From Papaver somniferum (taxonomy: Eukaryota; Streptophyta; Magnoliopsida; Ranunculales; Papaveraceae), in the NCBI RefSeq assembly GCF_003573695.1, contig NC_039359.1, positions 133,511,939-133,575,938 on the forward strand: 64,000 nt of DNA, written 5' to 3'. Below, in pieces: positions 35,453 through 48,190 of this stretch. Under the pieces are notes generated by a model, which did no database searches, was not told where the DNA came from, and saw only the letters and a program-made list of their open reading frames with translations. The position numbers and the translations under genes are program-made. Position 1 is the stretch's first letter; the number at the start of each line of letters is the position of its first letter.

Positions 35453-36061
35453 TTGGAGGTTTTTAAGCAGGTTAATATCAACCTTCCGTTATTAGATGCA
35501 ATTAGGCAGATTCACTCTTATGCCAAGTTCCTTAAGGACTTGTGTACGCGAAAGCGTAAGCTCAGTGTCCATAAGAAAGCCTTCATAGCTAGTCATGTGA
35601 GTTCTATTATTCAGAATACCACTACTCCTAAGTATAAAGACCCAGGGTCCCCTACCATTGCTTGTACAATAGGTAAGTACCGTGTTGAGAAAGCGTTGCT
35701 TGACTTAGGAGCCAGTGTGAACTTACTGCCATACCATGTGTACCTTAATCTAGGACTTGGTGAGATGAAACCTACACAGATGACACTTCAGTTAGCTGAT
35801 AAGTCCGTTAAAATTCCTCGTGGTGTGATCGAGGATGTTCTCATAGAGGTCGACAAGTTTATATATCCGGTGGATTTTGTTATCCTAGATACCCAACTTA
35901 TCCCTGACCCAGAGAACCAAATACCAGTGATTTTAGGTCGCTCGTTTTTAGCTACATCCAATGTGATCATTAACTGTCGAAATGGTATTATGAATTTGTC
36001 TTTTGGTAATATGACTATTGAGCTGATGATTTTAATATTAGTAAGCTACCCTCTGAACTAG
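35453..36061 (+). CDS. G2 aspartic protease segment
   Basis: 202 codons in the same frame as the gag C-terminal segment, separated by the TAA at 35324. It contains ALLDLGASVNLLP (residues 81-93), the retropepsin active site with catalytic Asp84 in the DLGAS form common in this gypsy group, and the second conserved block IPVILGRSFLAT near 158-169. It would cut the polyprotein. The start at 35453 is simply the first Met after the break. The frame is lost near 36030 by an indel, so the last dozen residues are off-frame. Confidence 0.85.
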   Translation: MEVFKQVNINLPLLDAIRQIHSYAKFLKDLCTRKRKLSVHKKAFIASHVSSIIQNTTTPKYKDPGSPTIACTIGKYRVEKALLDLGASVNLLPYHVYLNLGLGEMKPTQMTLQLADKSVKIPRGVIEDVLIEVDKFIYPVDFVILDTQLIPDPENQIPVILGRSFLATSNVIINCRNGIMNLSFGNMTIELMILILVSYPLN

Positions 36062-36081
36062 ATGACTCGAATATAGAATAG

Positions 36082-36588
36082 GTGAACATGATAGGAACAT
36101 TAGTCGAGGAGTCATTACCAAACACTTTGTTAGAAGATCCATTAGAGAAATGCCTAGCTCACTTTGGGATTGATGTTGATGATGATAAGGTGATTAATGA
36201 GGTGAATGCTTTGTTATATTCAACCCCTTTGTTAGATACTAGTAATGGATGGAAACCTAAGTTCGAACCACTACCAGTTTCTAAGTCCACCCTAGTTCCT
36301 TCTTTAGAAGAGCCTCCTAAGTTGGACCTAAAACCATTGCCAGATACCCTGAAGTATGTGTTTTTAGGCCCGTCTGAGACTTTACCTGTGATTGTTTCTT
36401 CCGACTTGGATAGAGATCAGGAAAGTAGGCTAGTAACTGTCCTTCAAAACAACAAGGAAGCTTTAGGGTGGACCATGGCAGACATTAAGGGTATAAGTCC
36501 TACTGTTTGTATGCATCAGATCTATTTAGAGGAAGACATCAAACCTTTTAGGGAGATGCAACGTCGACTAAACCCCAATATGAAATAA
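36082..36588 (+). pseudogene. G2 protease-RT linker and RT N-terminus
   Basis: 168 codons ending in an in-frame TAA (36586-36588) where relatives continue directly into RT; the codons after it ([20 protein letters not shown]) keep the RT N-terminus in the same frame up to 36739. A further TAG lies at about 36076. Content includes a LEDPLEKCLAHFG block and the GWTMADIKGISP block that precedes RT in Athila-type elements. One nonsense codon here separates it from the long pol frame. Confidence 0.82.
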
Positions 36589-36738
36589 GTAGTTCGAACT
36601 GAGGTTCTTAAGCTATTAGATGCAGGAATTATCTACCCTATTTCAGACAGTAAGTGGGTCAGCCCCGTTCAGGTTGTTCCCAAGAAATCTGGTATTACTG
36701 TAGTCCAGAATGATAACAATGAGTTAATCCCGACGCGA

Positions 36739-39222
36739 GTGACCACAGCTTGGCGTGTTTGTATTGACTATAGGAAATTGAACAAGGTCTCTAGGAAGGA
36801 CAATTTTCCCCTTCCCTTCATCGACCAGATGCTAGAGAGATTAGCTGGACATAGTCACTACTGCTTTTTAGATGGCTACTCTGGATATAATCAGATCGTT
36901 ATTTCCCTAGAAGACCAGGAGAAAACCACTTTTACCTGTCCCTTTGGTACCTTTGCGTATAGACGCATGCCTTTCGGGCTATGTAATGCCCCTGCGACTT
37001 TTCAGCGTTCCATGATGAGCATATTTTCTGACATGGTAGAACGGTTCTTAGAGGTCTTTATGGATGATTTTTCAGTGTTTGGTTCGTCTTTCGATGAGTG
37101 CTTGCATCATTTGTCATTAGTTTTGACTAGGTGTAAGGAAAAGAATTTAGTGCTTAATTGGGAGAAATGTCACTTTATGGTTCGTTCAGGAATTGTTCTA
37201 GGGCATATTGTATCTTCAAAGGGTATAGAGGTAGATAGAGCCAAAGTTGACCTTATTAAAACTTTACCGGTCCCAAAAACCGTAAGAGATATTAGGTCAT
37301 TCTTAGGGCATGCTAGTTTTTATCATCATTGCATTAAGGATTTTAGCTTGATGTCTAGACCTCTTTGCAATTTGCTTGCAAAAGATGTTAAGTTTGTATT
37401 TGATGATGCTTGTTTAGAGGCTTTTGAGAAGCTTAAGTCATTACTCACTACCGCCCCCATAGTCCAGGCACCCAACTGGAACCTACCCTTTGAGATCATG
37501 TGTGATGCTTCAGATTATGCTATTGGTGTTGTGCTAGGTCAGCGAGAAAATAAGTTACTTCATGTGATTTACTATGCTAGCAAAACTCTGAATGATGCCC
37601 AGTTGAACTATACCACTACCGAGAAGGAACTATTAGCCATTGTGTTTGCCTTAGACAAGTTTAGACCCTATCTCTTAGGTTCTAAGATCATCATATATAT
37701 TGATCATGCTTCTTTAAAATATCTTTTGTCTAAGAAGGATACTAAACCTAGATTGATTAGGTGGATTCTGTTGTTGCAAGAGTTTTCTCCAGACATTAGA
37801 GACAAAAAGGGTGCCGAAAATGTTGTAGCAGATCACTTGTCTAGGCTAGTTGTTAGTTCCCCAGATGATTCCCTTCCTATAAGGTATAGTTTTCCTGATG
37901 AAAAATTGTTCTTTGTTACCCAATTACCTTGGTATGCGAATATAGTGAACTATCTTGTTACTGGTCGAATGCCCCAACATTGGGGTAAACAAGATCGTTC
38001 TAGGTTTTTAGCCGAGGTTAAGCACTTCTTTTGGGATGATCCTTATTTGTTTAAGTATTGTCCAGACCAGATTATTAGGAGATGTATACCTGAGAGTGAC
38101 CAGTCCATTATTATTTCCTTTTGTCATGATCATGCTTGTGGGGGTCACTTTAGTGCTAAGAAGACTGCTGCTAAGATATTGCAGTGTGGATTTTATTGGC
38201 CTTCGTTTTTTAAAGACTCCCATAGTTACTGTGTTACTTGTGAACGTTGCCAGAAATTAGGAACCATTTCCCGTAGGAACATGATTCCCTTGAACCCGAT
38301 TCTGATTGTTGAGGTCTTTGATGTGTGGGGTGTTGACTTTATGGGTCCGTTCCCTAATTCTTTTGGTAACCTATACATCTTTGTCGCTGTAGACTATGTC
38401 TCTAAGTTGATTGAAGCGGTTGCGTGTAAAACCAATGACCATAGGGTTGTGATAGAGTTCTTGAAAGAAAATATACTTACACGTTTTGGTACACCGCGAG
38501 CTATAATTAGTGATGGAGGGTCGCACTTTTGTAATGGACCTTTTAGGCTTTTAATGAAGAAATATGGTATTACTCATAAGATAGCTACCCCGTATCATCC
38601 ACAGACTAGTGGTCAGGTAGAGGTTTCCAATAGGGATATAAAACGTATATTAGAGAAAACAGTTAATCCTAATCGGAAAGACTGGTCGTCTAGGCTTACT
38701 AATGCCTTATGGGCTTACCATACTGCATTTAAGATCCCCATTGGAATGTCGCCTTATCATCTTGTTTATGACAAGGCATGTCACTTACCTGTTGAGTTAG
38801 AACATAGAGCTTATTGGGATGTTAAGCAGCTAAATTTTTCACTTGACGAGGCAGGAGCCCATAGGAAACTCCAGCTCAATGAGTTGGACGAGATTCGTAT
38901 AGATGCTTACGATACTGCGAAGGAGTATAAGAAAAAAATGAAACTTGTGCATGATAGAAACATTTTACGGAAGTCATTTTCTCCAGGTCAAAAAGTTCTT
39001 GTGTATGATACCCGCTTGCATTTTTTCCCTAGGAAGTTACGTTCTCGGTGGACGGGTCCTTTTATTGTTCGCACTGTTTTTCCTCATGGAGCTGTTGATA
39101 TCGAGACACCGGATGATAGTAGTTCTTCGAAGGTTAACGGTCAGAGATTGAAACCCTTTTTAGAGCCCTTTCCTACAGGTGATGTTGAGGAGGTCCCTCT
39201 GGAGGACCCTGTTTACCCTTGA
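36739..39222 (+). CDS. G2 reverse transcriptase-RNase H-integrase, 827 codons
   Basis: Longest frame in the window; it is really open from 36589. [13 protein letters not shown] at the start, [28 protein letters not shown], active-site FMDD at 107-110. RNase H: CDASD (Asp256), TEKE (Glu295), IDH (Asp322), ADHLS (Asp365), all acidic residues present. Integrase: His463/His470 with Cys501/Cys504 forming the zinc-binding HHCC, then the catalytic triad Asp533 (GVDFMGP), Asp592 (SDGG) and Glu628 (VEVSNRD). The C-terminal part has WTGPFIV. No active-site residue is missing. It copies the element RNA to DNA and joins it to the genome; the segment could be functional if translated, but gag and protease lie behind stop codons. 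Confidence 0.93.
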   Translation: MTTAWRVCIDYRKLNKVSRKDNFPLPFIDQMLERLAGHSHYCFLDGYSGYNQIVISLEDQEKTTFTCPFGTFAYRRMPFGLCNAPATFQRSMMSIFSDMVERFLEVFMDDFSVFGSSFDECLHHLSLVLTRCKEKNLVLNWEKCHFMVRSGIVLGHIVSSKGIEVDRAKVDLIKTLPVPKTVRDIRSFLGHASFYHHCIKDFSLMSRPLCNLLAKDVKFVFDDACLEAFEKLKSLLTTAPIVQAPNWNLPFEIMCDASDYAIGVVLGQRENKLLHVIYYASKTLNDAQLNYTTTEKELLAIVFALDKFRPYLLGSKIIIYIDHASLKYLLSKKDTKPRLIRWILLLQEFSPDIRDKKGAENVVADHLSRLVVSSPDDSLPIRYSFPDEKLFFVTQLPWYANIVNYLVTGRMPQHWGKQDRSRFLAEVKHFFWDDPYLFKYCPDQIIRRCIPESDQSIIISFCHDHACGGHFSAKKTAAKILQCGFYWPSFFKDSHSYCVTCERCQKLGTISRRNMIPLNPILIVEVFDVWGVDFMGPFPNSFGNLYIFVAVDYVSKLIEAVACKTNDHRVVIEFLKENILTRFGTPRAIISDGGSHFCNGPFRLLMKKYGITHKIATPYHPQTSGQVEVSNRDIKRILEKTVNPNRKDWSSRLTNALWAYHTAFKIPIGMSPYHLVYDKACHLPVELEHRAYWDVKQLNFSLDEAGAHRKLQLNELDEIRIDAYDTAKEYKKKMKLVHDRNILRKSFSPGQKVLVYDTRLHFFPRKLRSRWTGPFIVRTVFPHGAVDIETPDDSSSSKVNGQRLKPFLEPFPTGDVEEVPLEDPVYP

Positions 39223-40530
39223 TTCACCATCGAGGCAGTTGTATGTTGTATATTAGTTTTTGATTTTCTTCACCCAGGTACTATCTTTCCAACTTCTCCT
39301 CGTGTTATTTTAATTTTGGTACTGTTATTTAATTAGAAACATTGAGGACAATGTTAGATTTAAGTTTGGGGGTGGGGAAGAAACTTTTTGTTAGCTTTTA
39401 GTTGCAATAAATAAACTCCAGAGCCTAGAAATTTATGCGTATTCAGGATGGCACTAACTAATCTAAGTGGATGGAAGCATCTTGGTTGTAGGAGTTGAGG
39501 AACCAATCTGATTAGATAGAAACATCTATAGAGTCTATTCATAAAAGCACAGAGCTCAGGTGTTAGAAATAACATGATAGTTGCACCATATCTCGTTGAG
39601 TCCTTTTCATTTCTTTTATTTTTTTCTTTTTAAACTATGTTTCTCTAAGTGATTAGGTGGGGAACACGATTCAAGTTGTTACCACTGCTAGGATGAATTA
39701 GAGTGACTGAGTTACCAAAAAAAAAAAGACCGGACCAGTTAGACCAATCGGAATAAGTATTAACACTTGGATAGAAATATGCGTGTGTTCTCCCTGTTTC
39801 CGTCGCCTAAGCAAGCGTGGAATGTAGGACTCGTGGGAACTATCGTGTAATCTGCTGACAAGAAGCATGCGCTTGGATCAAAAAGATCTATTCATGTCGT
39901 TAGTTAAAAAAAAATGGTTATTGTTCTGTGTAGTCAACTGCTGGTTCCCTTGTATTTGCCAGTTTGTTGATCTAGATTTAAGTTATTGACCACTGGTTCC
40001 CTTGTATATGCCAGTTGTGTCGATATTAGTCAGACCGGTACCTCAGTCCATTAGGATAGGTTCATTCTGGAAGTGGCCTTTAGATAGATATGTGAAACAT
40101 CGATCATTTAGTAAACATCAAAACCATCTATGTTTTTCTATATCCATCTCCTTTTTCTATCCATATGATTAGTTTGACTCCGAATATGATGTCCATAGTG
40201 CAACTATCTGAGTAGAGCTCTGTCACTTTATATGAATTCTAGTATGCTTGAGTGAAAACTCGTGTACAACAATTGGAATTTCGCATCAGGGTACTTCCTC
40301 CTATAGTCAATGATTGTATGCCAACCAAGGAGATTCTTTAGTGCCTTCCAAGGTTCGTTGTAGATAGCTAGGGTATGGAGTAAAGGTTTTGTGGGTACAC
40401 CTATGGTAAACCCTCCGGAGACAACACTTCGCCACTAGGGACACCTAGTGGTTTAACGGCTTGCTGCACGTGCTAAGTGTAGTCATTTTACTTTCTAGAT
40501 TAGATTTGCTCGAGGACTAGCAAATAATAA
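39223..40530 (+). other. G2 non-coding region between pol and polypurine tract
   Basis: 1.3 kb with no env-like frame. An internal polypurine-like tract aagtttgggggtgggga lies at 39362-39378, just after a gaggacaatgttagattt word. A near-perfect 22-bp repeat (ctggttcccttgtatNtgcc) occurs at 39941-39962 and 39993-40014. Confidence 0.65.
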
Positions 40531-40543
40531 GTTTGGGGGTATT
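40531..40543 (+). promoter_or_regulatory. G2 polypurine tract
   Basis: GTTTGGGGGTATT directly before the 3' LTR TGATAGACG. Confidence 0.8.
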
Positions 40544-42080
40544 TGATAGACGCATTTTTGTGTCTAATTTGTCCTCAATGTTTGTATTGTTGGAACTCTA
40601 TTTTTGTACTAATATTGTGTTTTTATGTATTTTTAGGAAATAAATATTTTTGGAAAATTCGGCTCGAAAAGTTTATTTTGGCACCCGGAGGACAAGTGTT
40701 ATTTGGACTCTCGCTTTTGTATAAGGGGTAACCTAATTACTAAGGGGCACCCCCAGGTCACCCCCAAGGAAGCTTCTATTCGCACCCCTACTCTGGATAG
40801 GGGGCTACCAGTTTCTTCCCCATTTGAAACGATTTTGGCGGGAAATTTCTAAACAGTTCTGGCAGAATTTCGATCGTCAAAATGAAGGGGTTATGGGTCG
40901 ATTCAATGGCTGAAATTTGGTAAAGAGATGTGATATAGGTTAAGGAACATAGTATGGGTGACATGTTCGATCGGAATTGGCTGGAAAACGCGTGATGATT
41001 CACACACCCAAAACAGAGCACGTGTACTGTAACACGAGCAAAAATTGAAGTTCCTGTGTGCATGAAGGAGTTCTACTAGCGTTCGAAGAGTGCTGAGATG
41101 TGAGAAGGCTAACTAGAGCGTGCAGGATCAAATCTAACGCGTGCATGGGATTAAAAATGGAAATTATCATTATTATGGGCAGCAAGGAATATTCGGATTA
41201 AATGGAGAATATACGCAATAAATGAGGGGATTTTTGGTCCTGAAACACTATAAATACAAGGCAAAACAGTTTGGGAAAGGGTAGCACGGGATTGAGAAAG
41301 ATTTAGAGCCGAGAGAATCACCAGAAGAGTCGACAGAGAAAAATTTCTGCTGCTGTCAAAGGAAGAACACGAAGAACATTGTACAGTCCAGGAAAGTCGT
41401 TTATTAGTGTCGCATATTTGCGACAATTCTCAGTTCCTTTCCCGCGACGAGCTTACAGCACTTCTGAAGTGCCGTTCTTCCCTACGCTTCCGGTGTGTCG
41501 CAAAGGACAGTCTTAAAACGATTTCTTTTTATTTCATCATTTGTACTCAACTTTTGAGCATTAATAAAATCTTTTGAGTATTTTTCCAACATGATGAGAG
41601 GCTAAATTCATGGTGATTGAGGCAATGGAGGATCTATTCACTCATGTTTGATTTGTAATATTTTTATTTATAATTTCTTTAATTATTTACTTTATTTAAT
41701 TCAGTTGGATAAATATAAAAAAAAAGGATAAAATGGTTTTCTTAATTAGTTGTGAATCAGTTTGATGTTTTATGCTTAGAATAATTCTTTGATAAATCAT
41801 GCTTAAGGATTAGAACTTAATATTTGGACACCTTTTAAATTAAAAAGTGATTTAATAAGAAAAAGAGCTTAATAATAATTTCTGAAATATTATTTATAAC
41901 CAATCAACTTGAAGTAATAGTGAATCCTGAGCCTTAATCTTTCTAAAATCTTGACATTACTATTAATTTCCTTCATTTATTTATTTGTTTAAATCTTAAA
42001 AAAAAAAAAGAGTTACCTTCACAAGTTCGAAAAAAACCCAGTTTTCACCACTATCTACAACAACATTTGAAAATACATCA
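40544..42080 (+). repeat. G2 3' LTR
   Basis: 1537 bp, ends aaatacatca, followed by element A sequence. Small minus-strand ORFs here (40788-41063, 41151-41426) recur in the other LTR (31414-31689, 31778-32053) and are LTR sequence, not genes. Confidence 0.9.
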
Positions 42081-43420
42081 GACAAAACTTAGCCAATTCG
42101 TTTTATTCAAAAGAAAGTGCATCTTGCATCTTACGAACTTTGCATCCCCATTGCAAGTGTCCTTTATCACCACAATAATAATAATGCTTGGTATAAATAT
42201 ACGAAGTATGAGTTTTAATGTTACCTTTTTGTGGATCCTCTTGCATTGGAGCTCGACGAGTTTTTTTTCTTCTTCTTCTTATCTTTGTTCAACGTTGTTG
42301 CTTTCTTGACATTAGCAAAAATGCCTTCTTTGATTACTGCTGGTTGAACACTATTCTTAGGATTGACAAACTTTTCTTCTTTACAAGAAACATGAGCATC
42401 TTTGTCATCAGTGGAAGCTTCTGATCGAGAAGAATTTGGAGCTTTAACAAATTGTACCTCTTTGCTAATATTTGAAGCATCTATTCCCTTATAGCCCAAT
42501 CATCGTGTATCACGATGATTTCTACTTGCTTCTAACATTGAGGTTAACTTGTTTGAGCTTTCATTGGATATTTTCAGTTCCAAATGTTCTTCTTTCAACG
42601 TCTTGATTTTATCAAGAGCACCGGCTAGATCAGTCTCAAGGCGTTTTTCTCGTGAGAGATATACACCTTCTTTCTCTTCAAAACTCTTTTGTTGAGAGTT
42701 AATCCTTGCATCGGATTCAACAAGTTTCTCTTCCAACAAGTGAATTTTTTTCAAGAACAACATCACACTCTTTCTCTAACAATTTTGTTTGAGAGAGACT
42801 AGCACTGGCTTTTTCTTCAAGACCCTGTAGTTGTCGAGAATTAAACATTGCTGCCGATTCAGCACGATTCTTTTCCGACAAAAACAGTTCTCTTCGAAGA
42901 TTTTCACATTCTAGTTTCTTAAAATTTAGATCGTTTGTACGATCTTTAAGAAGACATTCAGCGGTGCGAGAACCACAATATTGTCTTTGAAAAACTTTTC
43001 TCAACTTCTTGTTCTACCGACATAGAGGAGTTAAGAGATCAATGACATCAGTAGTTTTGAGTTTACTCTTTCCCAAAGGCTTAAGTATCTTGGGGTATTG
43101 TGAGATTTCATCATCCACATCTCGATCAATATCTGAGTCACCATCATCGGATATTTCATCCAACTGATTTTCTAGGAATAATTCCCATTTATCACCAGTT
43201 TTTACATCATTAACAAGATGAACTTGTCTAGTAGATTCCCTTTCATGAAGGTCTTCAGATATTGAATCGTAGATGCCATCATCAAGTGTTAATTCAAAAA
43301 TCTTGATTTCTTGCTTTTAACTGAATCATTATCATGTTCTATACAAACCATTTTTAGATTCCAGTCTTATAGGTTGGATCGCACCAAACACAGATTGTTA
43401 GATATTTTCGTGTTTGCATG
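42081..43420 (-). pseudogene. Element A gag-derived protein, first copy, N-terminal part
   Basis: Minus strand, in several frames. From the right: an acidic head near 43100-43300 matching the second copy, a coiled-coil segment 42717-43004 (KVFQRQYCGSRTAECLLK), a second coiled coil 42500-42766 (LLEEKLVESDARINSQQ), then 42221-42499 ending in a Lys-run and SSSSNARG. The zinc knuckle near 42150-42190 reads YYYCGDKGHLQWGC: the first of three cysteines is Tyr, the rest fit CX2CX4HX4C. Several stops and frame changes separate the parts. The tail of this gag copy is at 30570-31171 beyond G2. Confidence 0.75.
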
Positions 43421-43431
43421 CTCTGATACCA
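43421..43431 (-). promoter_or_regulatory. Element A primer binding site, first internal
   Basis: TGGTATCAGAG on the minus strand next to the middle LTR; tRNA-iMet type. Confidence 0.8.
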
Positions 43432-43433
43432 AT

Positions 43434-46086
43434 TGAAAAGACGAGGGTACCCAAATATACCTCAATCTAAAAATATTACACCTATAAGTCCTTTCTCCGA
43501 AAGTGATTGTCTATGGATTGAGTCGAGACAATACAATTAATCGGTTAACACTTTGTGTGATCGTCTATGGATACGAGATCGATACAATACAACAACTAAG
43601 TAAGTTTACTTAATAAGAGGTTCATACTAAACCAAACACAATAGGATTAATATCAAGTAAATAGGAATTGACGTTTGTGTATTTTACTTTTAATTATAAT
43701 AAAAACAATTATAATTGCGGAAATAGAAAACTAAAAGACACAACAAGATTTTGTTAACGAGGAAACCGCAAATGCAGAAAAACCCCGGGATCTTGTCCAG
43801 AATTGAATACTCTCAGGATTAAGCCGCTATACAAAATCAAACCAACTTCGTATAGTTGAGACCAAGCAAATAAACCTATAGTTCACCTAGTTCTGTCTGT
43901 ATTATCACGCCTCCAACTTGTAATAAGTCACGTACTTGGAACAATTCCTTTGGTTCGTATTCGAAACAGTAAAGGAACAACAAATTTGTTTGGTATCAAC
44001 TCTTTTCAACCAAGTGATGTGAGTTCGACAAAAGGCTCTTCCGTTTATCTCAATAAACTCCTTTTTCAGGTCCTTAGATCTATCTACTAACAATTACCTA
44101 AGTAACTGTTTAGATTTTGCAATCAATACTTTGAATCACAAAAAAACGTAGTGATGCCGATCTACTCAACTAATCAATCCAATCTACCACAAGGATAAAC
44201 TGATTATAGTTGAATACTCTTTAACCGAAACAAGTATTGTGCACACCAAAGATTATGAACCCAAATCAGAAATCTTCAAAGTATTCTTTGTCTTCAAATA
44301 TTCATAGATCTTCAATAAACACCTGCACACAATCAACTTGAATCTCTTTCGATAAATCACGCACAGAACGGAGTCTGTTAACAGTGGATTATCACAAGAC
44401 ATCTTTAGAACTACAAATAGTCTAAAGATCCCCGTCGAAACTTCGATCTAGTTTGAGTGAATCTTATATTAGAAGAGAAGATTCTCAAGCATAAACAAAC
44501 TAGGTGCAATCAAAGTTCAACAACCGTTAGTCAATCAAATCAATAGAAAACTGATAATAAACCGCAATTATCTAGTTTCCCACCAACGGTACTAATAGAG
44601 CTTCTCAATCCCAAAGAACTCTTTAAACCAAGCGGCCGTAAGAGATATCTCCTAATTAGGATATTTTCCTCTCCGAATAGGCGGCTCCGCCAGTAACAAC
44701 ACAACTAGGTAGTTTTGCTGGCTCTGAGGATTAGTTTGCTAGAAATGCAAACTTTCATATTTATAGACCAATGAAGTTTGGACACCAAGGAATTTATAAA
44801 ACCGAAAATATTCTCAAGATATGTAATATATTCCAGATTCGGTTTCCATAATTCCTGGAAATGCTTTGTCCAAACATTAACCGAAAATCTCTTAGAAAAT
44901 CCCCAATTAGTAATGCACATTACCAATTTTCATTTTCCAAAAATAAAATTAAAAAACTTAACTAAAAGATTCTCAAATTATTTTTTCGATCCGGGATTTT
45001 CCTTTAGCTATTAAGTTATATCTTTGAACAATAAAAGATAAGCGTTACTACACATATTCAAAGTATGTCGACATCTTTACTTTGTAATTCCTCTTTCATA
45101 CTTACAATCTTGAAATAGATTTGCCACACTTCCAAATGAGTTTAGAATTGGTTCATCTGACTTTCAAGAACTAGGATCGGTTCCCCACATACTTATGGTA
45201 ACTACTTGTATTTGTTGCACATGTCCATAGGATCGGTTCCCCTTTCACTAAAAACTTGTTGCACATGTTCATAGGATCGGTTCCCCCATCTACTAAAAAT
45301 GTGTTGCACCTCTTACAAGGATCGATTCCCCTCTTGTGATCGGTTGCACCTCTTCATAGGATCGGTTCCCCTTTGCCTAGAGTTGGTCATACCAATAACA
45401 CTAAATCGATTATACCATCTCAGGTGATTACTTAAGATCGGTTTCACTAATAAAAGGCATACCAATACAAAAGTTAGGCCTTGTGAATAGTTTTACCAAG
45501 AATATAAACAAGTCATGAGCGGTTATACTAATCACACATATTGGTAGCTCAAAAGATATGAAATGAATAACAATACCAATAAGCCTAGCGATTTTCTTTT
45601 CGATTCACGAAACAAGTTCATTGTTTCCTAGGATGAAATCTTCACCTCATACCCATACATAATCACAATATCATTCAAACGATTATGTCGATGTCTTATA
45701 TACGAGGTTCAAAAGATAAGCATTATACTTCGTATTGTATTCCTTAATACTACATCTAACTAGAATGTAATCATTCATGCTTCACAATTATGTTTTCAAT
45801 ATGCACGACTTGAAATATACGTTAGGGAATGAAACAGTTCAAGTCAAATATCACTAACCTCAAGTGGAAGGATGATGTTGTCGTTGTAGATCCTTACTTC
45901 TTCACTTCTTCAAGTTTTCGCAGTACTTGTAATGTCTCATATCCTAATACTTTCAAGCTAACCTATACGAAGTTGACTCTAGTACATAATCAAGCGACTC
46001 TTTTAATGAGTTTTAGTTCACTAAAATATGACAACCAAACTTGACATACCAACGCTTGGTGGGTTCAACCGAGCTATGCTCTAACA
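43434..46086 (-). repeat. Element A LTR 2 (shared middle LTR)
   Basis: 2653 bp. It acts as 5' LTR for the left internal copy (primer site at 43421) and 3' LTR for the right copy (polypurine tract at 46087). It lacks about 136 bp present in LTR 1 at 20712-20847; the junction is at about 45172 between short actaK repeats. Confidence 0.9.
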
Positions 46087-48190
46087 ATCTCCCCCTTTGC
46101 CAATTTTAGTGACAAAACTCTTACATCATATGGATAAACAAATTACAAGAATTCATTACACATATGCTTGATTCCCAAATTCAACAGCACAATAATCTGT
46201 ATACATTCAATCCATAAATGTCGATGTTGACATTATAAAGACAAAGCTAATACCCCCCTAAAGGTAAGATAGGTAGATTTTATCAATTCACACGTCTTTG
46301 TTATTCCTTTGTATTCCGTATAACTACAAGTATCATATGATATGCTACTCCCCCTTAGTCTCTGCTTTACTCTTTCGTTAGATAAACGTTTAAGCACCAA
46401 TGTACTTTCCCTTAGTGATACCAATCAATATAAATCAATACCAGTATCACTTGTTTACTCCATATATTTCTCCCCCTTTTTGTCACAAAATGACAAAGGT
46501 ATGAGCAAATAAAGGACAAACCGAAAGGATCTTACAAATCTTAAAATAGACTTGCAAACGTATAAGAGTTAAGCACGAGGGTTCCACACACCATTTATGA
46601 TAACCAATATCAAAACCGAAACTACAAAGTAATTTTGTTTTGATATGTTACCAAGAAAACAATTTCCTGAAGCAATTTTCCCTAATAATTCAGGAAACCA
46701 AAAATCGACTAAGCACCTTAGTTCTTTTGCTAAACCGATTGTACAAATACAATCGCTTGTTCGATAAGATCAAAATAAAGATAACTCTATTTTTCTCATC
46801 AGGTTCTAATTATCCTTAGACCTTTAATTTTTAAACAAGAAAAGTACTAGGTTAGTTAACTAGCATTCCTTGTTAGGCATTCGATTAGACTTGAATAACC
46901 GAAACCTCCACTTTGATAAGTCTAACTAAGATCATAATTAACTTAGTTTCTCTTATCCGGAATTGAATTGGACTAAACAATTCATCCCGTAAACCTTTTC
47001 TTTCGTTAAGCCACAAACAATTCATACAAACCAAATAAATCAACTTGCATAATTATTCACCTCAACTGGAAGCAATTGAAACAACATAGACATTAAAGCA
47101 CCGCAATTGCACCGAAATTTTGTAAGCCTAAACGATTGATACCAAACAATAAAGCAAGATAACAATAGTTTTGCTTAACCGGAAACAATTGAATCACACA
47201 CACATCCATACACAAATACTGGAATAAAACATCAATTGTACCGAACTTTTGTTAAGCAAAAGCAACAAATATACGCAATAAACTCAGGCTTTTCTTAAAC
47301 AGTAAAACGATTAACTAACAAAGTCGTTACCTCAAATTTTGCATCCTCTTCTCCAATATGTTTGCATCTTCTTCCAGGGAGAATTGATATCGAAATATCA
47401 TTATGTTGTCATCCTTATGCAAAACATGAGAATAAAAACAACCAATGTTTACCAGAGAAAGGTTGAAAACCGGTTTTAACTATTGCAAGCAATCCCAAAA
47501 CACATATGCTTTTATGCTAAACCAAACGATTCAACATATTGTGACTTTTTCACATATTGTTTCAATCAAACCACTCATGATCCTTTGATAAATCCTACCA
47601 ACATGGGATAGAACTTAATCCTGCTAAACCGAAAAGTCACCCAAACCATAAGGGTTCACAACATATTATGAAGACCGAAAACATACATCTCATAAATCAA
47701 TGCAATACACCATAAATATTCAACATGAAATCAAGTATATTAATTACCTCAATCTTGTAGTAAATTGAATTACGAAACCAACGGAAAAAGAATGAGGTCA
47801 TTCCGACTTCGGACGAAGAAGTTATAGGCAAAACAGTTTTACACTCCTTCGTATTGCACCTCTCGCTAGGATAGGTACCCATGTGTTGCACCTCTCGCTA
47901 GGATCGGTACCCATGTGTTTCTAAGTAAGGATCACAATACTAAACTGTTTTTGATATAACTTTTGCATACGATGTCCGAATTTAGTGATTTTTGGCTCGT
48001 TTTAATCGTAAAAACAAGAGCTACACATATATGATCAGTAGATATCAACATCTTAAAATTACCGTTTATATCAAAAGTTCAAATATAGATAGAGAGGTTA
48101 TGAGAATAGAAGACAATAAATCTCCCTAAAGATGTTAATTAGTAATATAATAACCAAGAGATCATGTACTAAGTTTTTCATGTGCTTCCT
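46087..48190 (-). other. Element A polypurine tract and non-coding 3' region, second copy
   Basis: Begins with the polypurine tract (minus strand AAAGGGGGAGAT, 46087-46098). It aligns with 21762-23873 throughout with scattered substitutions and small indels, for example a missing ccatataa-like stretch near 46815. A second tract lies near 46470-46485. No gene; the ORFs at 46233-46424 and 47697-47891 are not supported. Confidence 0.75.

Larger units (their letters stand above)
31172..42080 (+). mobile_element. G2: Athila-like Ty3/gypsy retrotransposon
   Basis: 10.9 kb, plus strand. LTRs 31172-32705 and 40544-42080, primer site, 1-kb leader, gag, protease, RT, RNase H and integrase in gypsy order, a 1.3-kb non-coding 3' part and polypurine tract. 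The LTRs are alike at most positions, but the left LTR's first 15 bases are altered (TGAAATCTAATATTG against TGATAGACGCATTTTTG). I cannot recover a target duplication; the right flank reads gacaa, the left tctta. The RT sequence ([23 protein letters not shown]) places it near Athila. The polyprotein is broken by a few point changes only. Confidence 0.92.

Noticed and set aside
39223..40530. Env-like ORF of Athila elements
   Set aside because: No frame of meaningful length and no membrane segment between pol and the polypurine tract.
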